Shown here: positions 44,794-52,391 of the stretch, piece after piece
How positions within the stretch are numbered: position 1 is the first letter of the stretch
Layout of the letters: the number at the start of each line of letters is the position of its first letter
DNA from: Anaeromyxobacter dehalogenans 2CP-1
GTDB lineage: Bacteria; Myxococcota; Myxococcia; Myxococcales; Anaeromyxobacteraceae
Reading direction: 5' to 3'
DNA: 64,000 nt
NCBI RefSeq assembly: GCF_000022145.1
Contig: NC_011891.1
Location: 992,001-1,056,000, forward strand
Notes under the pieces: model-generated
Told to the model about the DNA's origin: nothing
What the model saw: the letters and a program-made list of their open reading frames with translations, nothing else
Databases searched by the model: none
Translations under genes and position numbers: made by a program

Positions 44794-45375
44794 ATGACTC
44801 ACGCGCGATCCGTCCTCGTCGCCGCCGCCGCGCTGCTGCTCGCCGGCTGCGGCTTCCAGTCCATCCCCCAGGCGGAGAACGCCGTCTCCGGCGCCTGGGC
44901 AGAGGTGGAGAACCAGTACCAGCGCCGCGCCGACCTCGTGCCCAACCTGGTCGAGACGGTGAAGGGCTACGCCTCGCACGAGCGCCAGACGCTCGAGGCG
45001 GTGATGGCGGCCCGGGCCCAGGCCACCCAGGTGCGCATCCCGGTGGACCAGCTCACGCCGGAGAACATGAAGAAGTTCGAGGGCGCGCAGGGCGCGCTGT
45101 CCTCGGCGCTGGGGCGGCTGCTGGCGGTCTCGGAGAACTACCCGCAGCTGAAGGCGAACGAGAACTTCCGCGACCTGCAGGCGCAGCTCGAGGGCACCGA
45201 GAACCGCATCGCCATCGCGCGCCGCCGCTACATCCAGGAGGTGCAGCGGTTCAACGACCTCGTGACCGTGCCGCCGACCAGCTGGACGAACTCGATGATG
45301 TACCACAAGCAGCCGAAGGCGCAGTTCACCGCCACCACGCAGGGGGCGGAGAAGGCGCCCGCGGTGAAGTTCTGA
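44794..45375 (+). CDS. lemA: LemA family lipoprotein
   Basis: A 193-residue protein with a lipobox (LLLAGCGF) and the LemA helices: AWAEVENQYQRRADLVPNLV, TVKGYASHERQTLEAVMAAR, FRDLQAQLEGTENRIAIARR and VQRFNDLVTVPPTSW. LemA proteins are membrane-linked helical bundles of uncertain role, commonly encoded beside TPM-domain proteins, as here. It overlaps the next gene by one base (TGATG), so the two are coupled. The anchor is lipid-type rather than a transmembrane helix. Confidence 0.93.
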   Translation: MTHARSVLVAAAALLLAGCGFQSIPQAENAVSGAWAEVENQYQRRADLVPNLVETVKGYASHERQTLEAVMAARAQATQVRIPVDQLTPENMKKFEGAQGALSSALGRLLAVSENYPQLKANENFRDLQAQLEGTENRIAIARRRYIQEVQRFNDLVTVPPTSWTNSMMYHKQPKAQFTATTQGAEKAPAVKF

Positions 45376-46166
45376 TGGCGGTCGCCGCCCCGGCCGCCGG
45401 CCCGCGCGCGCTCGCGGTCGCCGCCCTCCTGCTCGCCGCGGCGCTCGGCGCCGCGCCGTCCCGTTCCGCGGCCCAGGCGGCCATCCCGCCGCTCACCGGC
45501 CCGGTGGTGGACGCGGCCGGCGTGCTCTCGCGCGGCGACGAGGAGCGGCTGGCCGCGCTCGCGCGGGCGGCCCGCGGCGGCGAGGGCGGGCAGGGCGTGC
45601 AGCTCCAGTACCTGCTGGTGCGCACGCTGGAGGGCGAGCCGATCGAGGACTACTCGATCCGGGTCGCCGAGGCCTGGAAGATCGGCACGCGCGGCAAGGA
45701 CAACGGCGTGCTGGTGACGGTCGCGGTCGACGACCGCCAGGTGCGCATCGAGGTGGGCGGCGGGCTGGAGGGCGGCCTCACCGACGTGCAGTCCTCGCGC
45801 ATCATCCGCGGCGCGATCGCGCCCGCCTTCCGGCAGCAGCGCTACGCCGACGGGCTCTACGACGCGGGCGTGCAGATCCTGGGCGCGCTCGGCGCCCTCC
45901 CGCAGGGCGTGGACGCGCGCCGGGCGGTCCGGCCGCAGGTGCGCGTGCCCTCGCTGTTCGTGCTGCTCCTGTTCGTGGTCGCGTTCGTGATCCGCGTCCT
46001 GACCGGCTTCGGCCCGCGGCGGCGCCGCTCGCTCTGGTGGGGCGGCGGCGGGCCCTGGGGCGGCGGCGGCCCGTGGGGCGGGGGCGGGTTCGGCGGAGGC
46101 GGCGGCGGCGGCTGGTCCGGCGGCGGGGGCGGGTTCTCGGGCGGCGGCGCCTCGGGGCGCTGGTGA
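45375..46166 (+). CDS. TPM-domain membrane protein (YgcG-like)
   Basis: A 263-residue protein: signal peptide, TPM domain at about 35-180 (GPVVDAAGVLSRGDEERLAA, YLLVRTLEGEPIEDYSIRVA, KDNGVLVTVAVDDRQVRIEV), one transmembrane helix (LFVLLLFVVAFVIRVLTGF), and a Gly/Trp-rich C-terminal tail ending GGGASGRW. TPM domains are periplasmic and in some homologues have phosphatase activity or act in photosystem repair; LemA-TPM gene pairs are widespread. It is coupled to lemA. Confidence 0.92.
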   Translation: MAVAAPAAGPRALAVAALLLAAALGAAPSRSAAQAAIPPLTGPVVDAAGVLSRGDEERLAALARAARGGEGGQGVQLQYLLVRTLEGEPIEDYSIRVAEAWKIGTRGKDNGVLVTVAVDDRQVRIEVGGGLEGGLTDVQSSRIIRGAIAPAFRQQRYADGLYDAGVQILGALGALPQGVDARRAVRPQVRVPSLFVLLLFVVAFVIRVLTGFGPRRRRSLWWGGGGPWGGGGPWGGGGFGGGGGGGWSGGGGGFSGGGASGRW

Positions 46167-46176
46167 GGAGGCGCGC

Positions 46177-46818
46177 GTGAAGTTCGAGGCGCAGTTCGAC
46201 GAGGCGGCCCGCCGCCGCATCGCGGAGGCGGTCGGGCGCGCCGAGGCGCTCTCGCGCGGGCAGATCGTTCCCGTGGTGGTGGAGAAGAGCGATCCGTACC
46301 CGGAGGTCCGCTACCGCGGCGCGCTCCTCGCCGCCGCGATCGCCACCGCGGCGGTCCTGGCGCTGCACCTGCCGGTCACGCTCGCGGAGCTGCCGCTCGT
46401 CCAGCTCGCGGCCGGCCTGCTCGGCGCGTGGCTCTCGATGTGGAACCCGGTGGAGCGCCGGCTCGCCGGCGCGCGCGCGCTCGACCAGGCGGTGCGCGCG
46501 CGGGCGGTCCGCGCCTTCCACGAGAACGGGCTGCACCGGACCACCGAGGGCACCGGCGTCCTGGTGTTCGCGTCGCTGTTCGAGCACGAGGCGGTGATCC
46601 TGGGCGACCGCGGCATCCACGAGAAGATGGGCGACGCGGGCTGGGACCGCGCGGTCGCGGCGCTGGTGGCCGGGATGCGCGACGACGACCCGGGGCGCGG
46701 CTTCGTCGAGGCCATCGCCCAGTGCGGCGCCCGGCTCGCCGAGCACTTCCCGCGCGACCCCTCCGCCCGCCCGCCGCCGAACGAGCTCGAGGACGCCATC
46801 CGGGCCTCGCGGACCTGA
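46177..46818 (+). CDS. second TPM-domain membrane protein
   Basis: A 213-residue protein with a GTG start 11 bp after the preceding gene. The N-terminal 50 residues (EAVGRAEALSRGQIVPVVVE) precede two hydrophobic segments (ALLAAAIATAAVLALHLPV and LVQLAAGLLGAWLSMW). The C-terminal part (TEGTGVLVFASLFEHEAVIL, GDRGIHEKMGDAGWDRAVAA) matches the short TPM variant that follows LemA/TPM in many genomes. It probably forms a complex with the preceding two products in the inner membrane. The function of the set is unknown. Confidence 0.88.
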   Translation: MKFEAQFDEAARRRIAEAVGRAEALSRGQIVPVVVEKSDPYPEVRYRGALLAAAIATAAVLALHLPVTLAELPLVQLAAGLLGAWLSMWNPVERRLAGARALDQAVRARAVRAFHENGLHRTTEGTGVLVFASLFEHEAVILGDRGIHEKMGDAGWDRAVAALVAGMRDDDPGRGFVEAIAQCGARLAEHFPRDPSARPPPNELEDAIRASRT

Positions 46819-46834
46819 CGGCGCCCGGCGCGGC

Positions 46835-48307
46835 TCATCCCTCCTCCTCGCGCCCGAACAGGAGCTGCACGAACGCCTTCTCGTCCGGCGGGGCGAACAC
46901 GTAGACGTGGTCGCCGGGCTGGAGCACGGTGCGCCCGCGCGCCGCCACCAGCTCGCGGCCGCGGACCACCAGCATCACGGTCGAGCCCTCCGGGAACGGC
47001 AGCTCCGAGATGCGCGAGCCGGCCACGGCGCTCGCCGGCTCGACGTAGTACGAGGCGACCTCGCCGCCGAGCTGCTGGGTGGACACGATCTCGAGCACGG
47101 CGCGCGGCGGGGGCGGCCCCGCGGTCTCGAGGCCGAGCTTGCGCGCGAGCCAGGCGATGGTCGAGCCCTGCACCACCGTGCTCACCACCACCACGAAGAA
47201 GACCAGGTCGAACACGTGCTCGGCGAACGGGAGGCCGGCCAGCACCGGCGTGGTGGCGAGCATGATGGGGACCGCGCCGCGCAGCCCGACCCAGGAGATG
47301 AAGATCACCTCCCGTGCCGGCATGCGGAACGGCAGCAGCATGAGCCCCACCACCAGCGGCCGCGCCACGAACGCGAGGAGCAGGCCGATCGCCAGCCCGG
47401 GGCCCGCGACCGCCGCCACGCGCGACGGGAACACCAGCAGCCCGAGGAGCAGGAACATCGCCACCTGGCTGAACCACGCCATGGCGTCGTGCACGCGGCG
47501 CAGGCCGGCCAGGTAGGGGAGCTGGCCCGCGCCGAGCGTGAGCCCGGCCGCGTAGACCGCCACGAAGCCGCTGCCCCACAGCAGCGTGGGCGCGCCGAAC
47601 GCGAACAGGGCGATGGAGAGGGTCAGCACCGGGTAGAGGCCGCTCGCGGCGAGGTGCGCGCGGCGGAGGAGCCAGCGCCCGCCCAGGCCGATGCCCACGC
47701 CGGCGGCCAGCCCGACCGCGAGCTGGATCGCGATCTCCGCCAGGATGGTCCAGCGGACCGGCTCGCCGGACGCGAGGACCTGGGTCACGGCGAGGGTGAG
47801 GATCACCGCCATCGGGTCGTTGCCGCCCGACTCGACCTCGAGCAGGTGCGCCACGCGCGGGCGCACCCGCACCCCGGCGTTGCGCAGCGCCGAGAACACC
47901 GCCGCGGCGTCGGTGGAGGAGACGATGGCGCCGAGCAGCAGCGCCTCCGGCCAGGGCAGGCCGAACGCGCGCGCGCCCAGCGCGGTCAGCGCGGCGGTGC
48001 CGGCCACGCCGGCGGTGGCGAGCAGCGCGGCGGGCGCGATGATCCGGCGGAGCCCGCGCACGTCGGTGCTGAGGCCGCCCTCGAACAGGATCAGCACCAG
48101 CGCCACCGTGCCCACGCGGAACGTGAGGTGGTAGTCGGCGAACGCGATCCCGCCGATGCCCTCGGAGCCCGCCAGGATGCCCACCGCGAGGAACAGCAGC
48201 GCGAACGGGACGCCCAGCCGCCCGGAGGTGCGGGACGAGAGGACGCTCAGGCCGAGCAGGAGCGCGGTGGCGGTGAGCGCGATCGCGGTGGGGAGTGGCT
48301 CGGTCAC
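46835..48307 (-). CDS. NhaP2/CvrA-like cation/proton antiporter
   Basis: A 490-residue membrane protein with about twelve hydrophobic segments. CPA1 motifs include GAIVSSTDAAAVFSALRNAG and EVESGGNDPMAVILTL, carrying the paired acidic residues for cation binding, plus FISWVGLRGAVPIML. The cytoplasmic C-terminal 90 residues (about 400-490) contain a TrkA-C/RCK_C-like domain (YYVEPASAVAGSRISELPFP, LQPGDHVYVFAPPDE). This resembles the K+/H+ antiporter CvrA/NhaP2. The GTG at 48307 has TAAGGT six bases upstream. It is convergent with the TPM gene. Confidence 0.93.
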   Translation of the reverse strand: MTEPLPTAIALTATALLLGLSVLSSRTSGRLGVPFALLFLAVGILAGSEGIGGIAFADYHLTFRVGTVALVLILFEGGLSTDVRGLRRIIAPAALLATAGVAGTAALTALGARAFGLPWPEALLLGAIVSSTDAAAVFSALRNAGVRVRPRVAHLLEVESGGNDPMAVILTLAVTQVLASGEPVRWTILAEIAIQLAVGLAAGVGIGLGGRWLLRRAHLAASGLYPVLTLSIALFAFGAPTLLWGSGFVAVYAAGLTLGAGQLPYLAGLRRVHDAMAWFSQVAMFLLLGLLVFPSRVAAVAGPGLAIGLLLAFVARPLVVGLMLLPFRMPAREVIFISWVGLRGAVPIMLATTPVLAGLPFAEHVFDLVFFVVVVSTVVQGSTIAWLARKLGLETAGPPPPRAVLEIVSTQQLGGEVASYYVEPASAVAGSRISELPFPEGSTVMLVVRGRELVAARGRTVLQPGDHVYVFAPPDEKAFVQLLFGREEEG

Positions 48308-48313
48308 CTGCCG

Positions 48314-48319
48314 ACCTTA
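48314..48319 (-). promoter_or_regulatory. -10-like hexamer of the antiporter gene
   Basis: TAAGGT on the minus strand, 6 nt before the GTG at 48307. Confidence 0.35.
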
Positions 48320-48387
48320 ACCGAGGCGGCGCCGCCGTGGGGCCGCGAGCGTACGCCCCGGGCGCGTCCTGCGCGCGGCGCGCGCGC

Positions 48388-49461
48388 TCAGGCGCCGCCG
48401 GGGCCCCGGAACGCGCAGCGGTCGCACAGCGGGTGAACGGGGTGCCCCCCCGGGCCGGGCGCGACGAACGCCCGGAACGCCGGGGCCGCCCACAGCGCGC
48501 CGAGCGGCGCGTCGGCCACCGAGCCGAACTCGCCCAGCGCGCCCGTGGCGGCGGCCGGGTGCGGGCACGGCGCCAGTCGGCCGTCGGGGTGGACCCAGGC
48601 CTCCCGTCCCGCGAACGGGCAGGGGCCGCGCGGCGCCGGGGCGGCCGGATCCGGCGCGAGCTCGACGGCGTTCTCGAGCGCCGGCGCGCGTCCGGAGCGC
48701 GCGAGCGCCTCCGCGGCCGCCGCGCGCACCGCCCGCGCCGCGGCGTTCCAGCGCGCGATGGCCTCGGGGCTGCGGCGCAGCGACAGCGGCGCCAGGTCGG
48801 GGCTGCGCACCTGGAGCTGGTTCAGCTTCACCCGATCCACGCCGAGGCGCGCCGCGAGCCGCACGATCCCGGGCAGCTCCGCCACGTTGTCCTCGCGCGC
48901 GGTCACCTGGAACGAGACGCTGCAGCGGGCGCCGCCGCCGGCCGCGTGCCGGTCGCGTGCGGCGACCAGGACCCGGACCCCCTCCACCGCGGCGTCGAGA
49001 TCGAGGCCGGGCATCACCGCCGCGGCGGTCGCAGGGGTGGCGCCGTTCCAGGAGATCTTGACGTCGCGGCACGCCGGCACCAGGACCTCGGCCCAGCCGG
49101 CGGCGCCGCGGCCGGGGAAGGTGCCGTTGGTGGTGACGTTGCCCCGGAGCCCGAGCGCCGCCGCGCGCGCCAGCAGGTCCGGCAGCGCCGGCCAGAGCAG
49201 CGGCTCCCCCATGGTGGAGGGGATGAGCTCCCGGAGCGGGCTGCCGCGCCGCTCCTCCAGCACGCCGGCCGCGAGCGCCGGCGCCATGCGCCGCGGCGGC
49301 GAGCGCGGCCCGCCCCGCGCCCGCGCCGCACCGCACGGGCACATGGCGCAGGCGAGGTTGCAGTCGTCCGGGTCGGTGACGAGCGTGAGCCGCCACGGGC
49401 CGGCGGCGCTGGCGGAGCGCGTTGACAACGCCTCCGTTGTAACGGAAAACCATCGGTTCAT
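48388..49461 (-). CDS. radical SAM protein with SPASM-like C-terminus
   Basis: About 357 residues. The radical SAM cluster motif CNLACAMC (CxxxCxxC) is near residue 35, and TMGEPLLWPALPDLLARAA then LRGNVTTNGT follow as in the family. The C-terminus has additional cysteines (CPFAGREAWVHPDGRLAPCPH and PLCDRCAFRG) resembling the SPASM/twitch auxiliary-cluster domain used in peptide or protein maturation. The substrate is unknown. The start is uncertain: ATG at 49461 would overlap the ATG of the divergent regulator, whereas an in-frame TTG 11 codons later with GGAGG just upstream is an alternative. Confidence 0.85.
   Translation of the reverse strand: MNRWFSVTTEALSTRSASAAGPWRLTLVTDPDDCNLACAMCPCGAARARGGPRSPPRRMAPALAAGVLEERRGSPLRELIPSTMGEPLLWPALPDLLARAAALGLRGNVTTNGTFPGRGAAGWAEVLVPACRDVKISWNGATPATAAAVMPGLDLDAAVEGVRVLVAARDRHAAGGGARCSVSFQVTAREDNVAELPGIVRLAARLGVDRVKLNQLQVRSPDLAPLSLRRSPEAIARWNAAARAVRAAAAEALARSGRAPALENAVELAPDPAAPAPRGPCPFAGREAWVHPDGRLAPCPHPAAATGALGEFGSVADAPLGALWAAPAFRAFVAPGPGGHPVHPLCDRCAFRGPGGA
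49425..49440. promoter_or_regulatory. palindrome between radical SAM and XRE-cupin genes
   Basis: ACAACG-CCTC-CGTTGT, a perfect 6-bp inverted repeat, 20 bp before the regulator's ATG and inside or just before the radical SAM gene. Its 5' end overlaps TTGACA, which may be a -35 box. A likely operator for the divergent regulator. Confidence 0.45.
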
Positions 49462-50125
49462 GAAGACCGCCCGCGACACGCAGAAGCGACCCCGGCGTCC
49501 GGCCGCGGCACCGCCCGAGGCCCGCTCCGCCCCCGAGCCGGGCGAGGTGGCGCCCGCCGGCAAGGACCTCACGCCGGTCGTCGGGACCAACCTCCGCCGG
49601 CTGCGCACCCAGCGCGACCTGTCGCTGGAGAAGCTCTCGAAGCTGTCCGGGGTCTCTCGCGCGATGCTCGGCCAGATCGAGCTCGGGCAGAGCGCCCCGA
49701 CCATCAACGTGCTCTGGAAGATCTCGTCCGCCTTGAGCGTGCCGTTCTCGGCGCTCATCACCGCGCGCAGCACCGGCGGCCTGCACGTGCTCCGGGCCGA
49801 GCACGCGAAGGTGCTGAGCAGCCACGACGGCAGCTACTCCTCCCGGGCCCTGTTTCCGTTCGACGAGCCGCGCCGGGTGGAGTTCTACGAGCTGCGCATG
49901 GCGCCGGGGAGCGTGGAGCGCGCCGACGCGCACAACCCCGGGACCATCGAGAACCTGGTGGTCGCCGCGGGCGCGGTGGAGATCGAGGTCCCCGGCCGCA
50001 AGGAGCAGCTCGGCACCGGGGACGCCATCGTGTTCCAGGCCGACGCGCCGCACGTGTACCGGAGCCGGGCCGACGTCGAGACGGTCATGTACCTCGTGAT
50101 GACCTACGCCGACACGGTGGGCTGA
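49460..50125 (+). CDS. XRE-family regulator with C-terminal cupin domain
   Basis: A 221-residue protein. An N-terminal basic tail of 40 residues precedes an HTH_3 domain (LRRLRTQRDLSLEKLSKLSG, SRAMLGQIELGQSAPTINVL); a cupin domain occupies about 120-220 (FYELRMAPGSVERADAHNPG, GTGDAIVFQADAPHVYRSRA). This design is common in regulators that sense small molecules, such as PuuR/SutR types. It is divergent from the radical SAM gene and probably controls it and itself via the palindrome in between. The ATG at 49460 has no strong Shine-Dalgarno. Confidence 0.9.
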   Translation: MKTARDTQKRPRRPAAAPPEARSAPEPGEVAPAGKDLTPVVGTNLRRLRTQRDLSLEKLSKLSGVSRAMLGQIELGQSAPTINVLWKISSALSVPFSALITARSTGGLHVLRAEHAKVLSSHDGSYSSRALFPFDEPRRVEFYELRMAPGSVERADAHNPGTIENLVVAAGAVEIEVPGRKEQLGTGDAIVFQADAPHVYRSRADVETVMYLVMTYADTVG

Positions 50126-50230
50126 AGCGATTCTCTCTGGGTGAAGCCCCCGGCGACCACCTCCCCCGCGGGCACGACGGGGTGTCGAGGGTCGCGGCGT
50201 CGTGGGACGCCGCCGCTCGCCGCCGCCGCC

Positions 50231-50236
50231 TAGAAT
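50231..50236 (+). promoter_or_regulatory. -10-like hexamer of the MshEN-REC-TPR gene
   Basis: TAGAAT; transcription would start at about 50243, exactly where a hairpin begins. Confidence 0.4.
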
Positions 50237-50243
50237 CCGGCTC

Positions 50244-50260
50244 GACCCGCCCTGCGGGTC
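50244..50260 (+). promoter_or_regulatory. 5'-terminal hairpin before the MshEN-REC-TPR gene
   Basis: GACCCGC-CCT-GCGGGTC, a perfect 7-bp stem with a 3-nt loop, at the predicted 5' end of the mRNA and just before a purine-rich ribosome-binding site. It could stabilise the mRNA or regulate initiation. Confidence 0.45.
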
Positions 50261-50273
50261 GGGGGGAGGGGGC

Positions 50274-51653
50274 GTGGTTCCGCACATCGGGGAGCTGCTG
50301 GTCCGGCGCGGCGTGGCGACCGCCGCGCAGGTGGAGTCCGCGCTGCACGACCCGCGCGATCGGCCGCTGCCGCTCGCGTCGAGGCTGCTGGAGGCGGGCG
50401 TGGACGAGGGCGCGCTGGCCGCCGCGCTGGCGGAGCGCTTCGGCATGCCCGGGGTGGACCTGTCGCGCACCACCATCGATCTCGACGCGCTGGAGGCCGT
50501 TCCGCGGACGGTGGCCGAGCAGGACCTGATCCTGCCGCTCTCGCTGGAGGGCGGGCGCATCCACCTCGCCATGGCGCGCCCGCTCGACGACCGCGTCGTC
50601 GCCGAGCTGCGCTTCGTGACCGGGCGCGAGGTGTCGGTGTACGCGGCGATCCGCTCGGCGCTCGATCGCGCCATCGAGGGCGCCTACGAGGCGCGCGCGC
50701 GGGGCGAGCGGTCCTGGCGCGGCGCGAACGCCGGGCCGCTGCCGGAGCTGGGCGCGGCGTTCCCGGAGGGCGAGGCCGCCGACGAGCCGCTGGACGTGGT
50801 GGAGGTGCTCGAGGCCGACCTCCTGCCCGACGAGCCGGACGTGGGCGTGCGGATCGAGGTGGGCGCGCCGGAGCCGCTGCCGGTGCGCGCGGACGCCCGG
50901 CCGCTGGCGCTGGTGGTGGACGACGAGCCGGAGATCCGGCAGCTGGTGCAGCGCACGCTCGAGTCCAGGGGCTGGGCCGTGGAGCTGGCCACCGACGGGG
51001 AGGAGGCGCTGGCCCGTGCCGACGCGCTGCTCCCGGACGTCGTGCTCCTCGACGCGATGCTGCCCCGGCTGCACGGGTTCGAGGCGTGCCGCCGGCTCCG
51101 CTCATCGCCGCGCACCCGCAACGTGCCGGTGGTGATGATGACCGCCATCTACCGCGGCTGGCGCTTCGCCGAGGACGCGCGCGAGAACTACGGCGCGGTG
51201 GACTACGTGGAGAAGCCGTTCCGGCTCGACGACCTGGCCCGGCGCGTGGCGGCCGCGCGCGAGGCGAGCGCGTCCCGGCCGCTCGCGCCCGCGCCCGAGG
51301 CGGACGCGCGCGTGGCCCGCGGGCGCGCGCTCCTCGACGAGGGCCGCGCGGTCGAGGCCGCAGCGCTCCTCGCCGACGCGGCCCACGCCGACCCGCTCGG
51401 CGCCGAGGCGCACCTCCAGCTCGGGCGGGCGCTCGCCGCGACCGGCGACGCCTTCGGCGCGATGACCGCCCTCGAGCGCGCCGTCGAGCTGCGTCCGGGC
51501 AACCTGCCGGGGCTGCGCGCCCTGGCGCGGCTGTACGAGGAGAAGGGCTTCCGCCGCAACGCGGCCGGGACGCTGGAGCGCGCCGTCGCCGCGGCGCCGG
51601 AGGGGGCGGAGCGCGCCGCCATCCGCGAGGACCTGCTGCGCCTGCTCGCCTGA
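50274..51653 (+). CDS. MshEN-receiver-TPR protein
   Basis: A 459-residue protein with three parts. Residues 1-140 resemble the MshEN (GspE N-terminal) domain: HIGELLVRRGVATAAQVESA, PLASRLLEAGVDEGALAAAL, ERFGMPGVDLSRTTIDLDAL. In some family members this domain binds cyclic di-GMP. Residues 205-330 are a receiver (ALVVDDEPEIRQLVQRTLES, phospho-acceptor Asp in DVVLLDAMLPRLHG, EKPFR lysine). Residues 345-459 are TPR-like helices. There is no DNA-binding domain, so output is by protein contact. The GTG at 50274 was chosen from its ribosome-binding site (GGGGGGAGG). Confidence 0.88.
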   Translation: MVPHIGELLVRRGVATAAQVESALHDPRDRPLPLASRLLEAGVDEGALAAALAERFGMPGVDLSRTTIDLDALEAVPRTVAEQDLILPLSLEGGRIHLAMARPLDDRVVAELRFVTGREVSVYAAIRSALDRAIEGAYEARARGERSWRGANAGPLPELGAAFPEGEAADEPLDVVEVLEADLLPDEPDVGVRIEVGAPEPLPVRADARPLALVVDDEPEIRQLVQRTLESRGWAVELATDGEEALARADALLPDVVLLDAMLPRLHGFEACRRLRSSPRTRNVPVVMMTAIYRGWRFAEDARENYGAVDYVEKPFRLDDLARRVAAAREASASRPLAPAPEADARVARGRALLDEGRAVEAAALLADAAHADPLGAEAHLQLGRALAATGDAFGAMTALERAVELRPGNLPGLRALARLYEEKGFRRNAAGTLERAVAAAPEGAERAAIREDLLRLLA

Positions 51654-51689
51654 GCGCCCGGCCGCCGCGCCGCCCCGCGCGCGAGGCGA

Positions 51690-51896
51690 TCACCCGCCGG
51701 CCGTCCCAGGCGTCTTCCAGCTCCGGATCAGGAACTCCTCCTCGAGCGGCGTCAGGTCGAAGCGCCGCGCCGCCTCGCCGATGGCGCCGGCGCGATCGAC
51801 GTTCGGCGCCTCGCGCGCGCGCTCGTCCAGCCAGCGCAGCGCCCGGCGCAGGGATTCACCCTCCGGAAGGAATCCACCCGAGCCCTCGCGCGCCAT
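51690..51896 (-). CDS. small protein of unknown function
   Basis: A 68-residue acidic helical protein (LRRALRWLDERAREAPNVDR, FDLTPLEEEFLIRSWK). GGAGGTCGAGG precedes the ATG at 51896. I do not recognise a family, but codon use is typical of the genome and the good start supports a real gene. It is convergent with the MshEN-REC-TPR gene. Confidence 0.6.
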   Translation of the reverse strand: MAREGSGGFLPEGESLRRALRWLDERAREAPNVDRAGAIGEAARRFDLTPLEEEFLIRSWKTPGTAGG

Positions 51897-51998
51897 CCTC
51901 GACCTCCGTGCGAAATCGCGCGGCCATCATGGCAGCGGCGGCTCGCCGCGGCGCGTGCCGGGCGGGGCTGCTGCGTCCTGCCGCGCCGCGCGCGGCGG

Positions 51999-52220
51999 TC
52001 ACCGCTGCCGGTGCTCGGGGTCCTTCTGCGCCGACGACTCGGGCTGCGACCAGCCCTCGTCCTCGCGCGCGTCGGACGCCTCGCGCTCGCGCTCGACGCC
52101 GGGCGGCTTCCCCGCGCGCGCTGCGCGGCCGGCCTCGCCGGACACGCCACGCTCCCGCTCCGGATCCGCCGCCTCCCGCGGCGCCTGCTCGCCCTTCTGC
52201 TTCACCCGTCGGTCCGCCAT
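51999..52220 (-). CDS. small charged protein of unknown function
   Basis: A 73-residue highly charged, probably disordered protein (RRVKQKGEQAPREAADPERE, then EREREASDAREDEGWSQPES). The ATG at 52220 follows GGGAGGGG. The composition resembles small stress-related hydrophilic proteins. No family was recognised, and the reading frame rests on codon bias and the ribosome-binding site. Confidence 0.5.
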   Translation of the reverse strand: MADRRVKQKGEQAPREAADPERERGVSGEAGRAARAGKPPGVEREREASDAREDEGWSQPESSAQKDPEHRQR

Positions 52221-52338
52221 GGTCCCCTCCCGTTCGCTCGCGCCGGAGAGCATGCGCACCCGTTCGCGGCCGCGCCGCAGCCGGCGCCCGGGCGGCGGCG
52301 CGGTCGTGGGGCCGGTGGTGGGCGGTGTGGGTCCGCCC

Positions 52339-52344
52339 TAGCTT
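52339..52344 (+). promoter_or_regulatory. -10-like hexamer of the glycosyl operon
   Basis: TAGCTT, about 48 nt before the GTG of the first gene. Confidence 0.35.
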
Positions 52345-52391
52345 TCCGGCTGAGGGCCCGCAGCGCGGGGGCGGAGAGGGGACTCCAGGGC

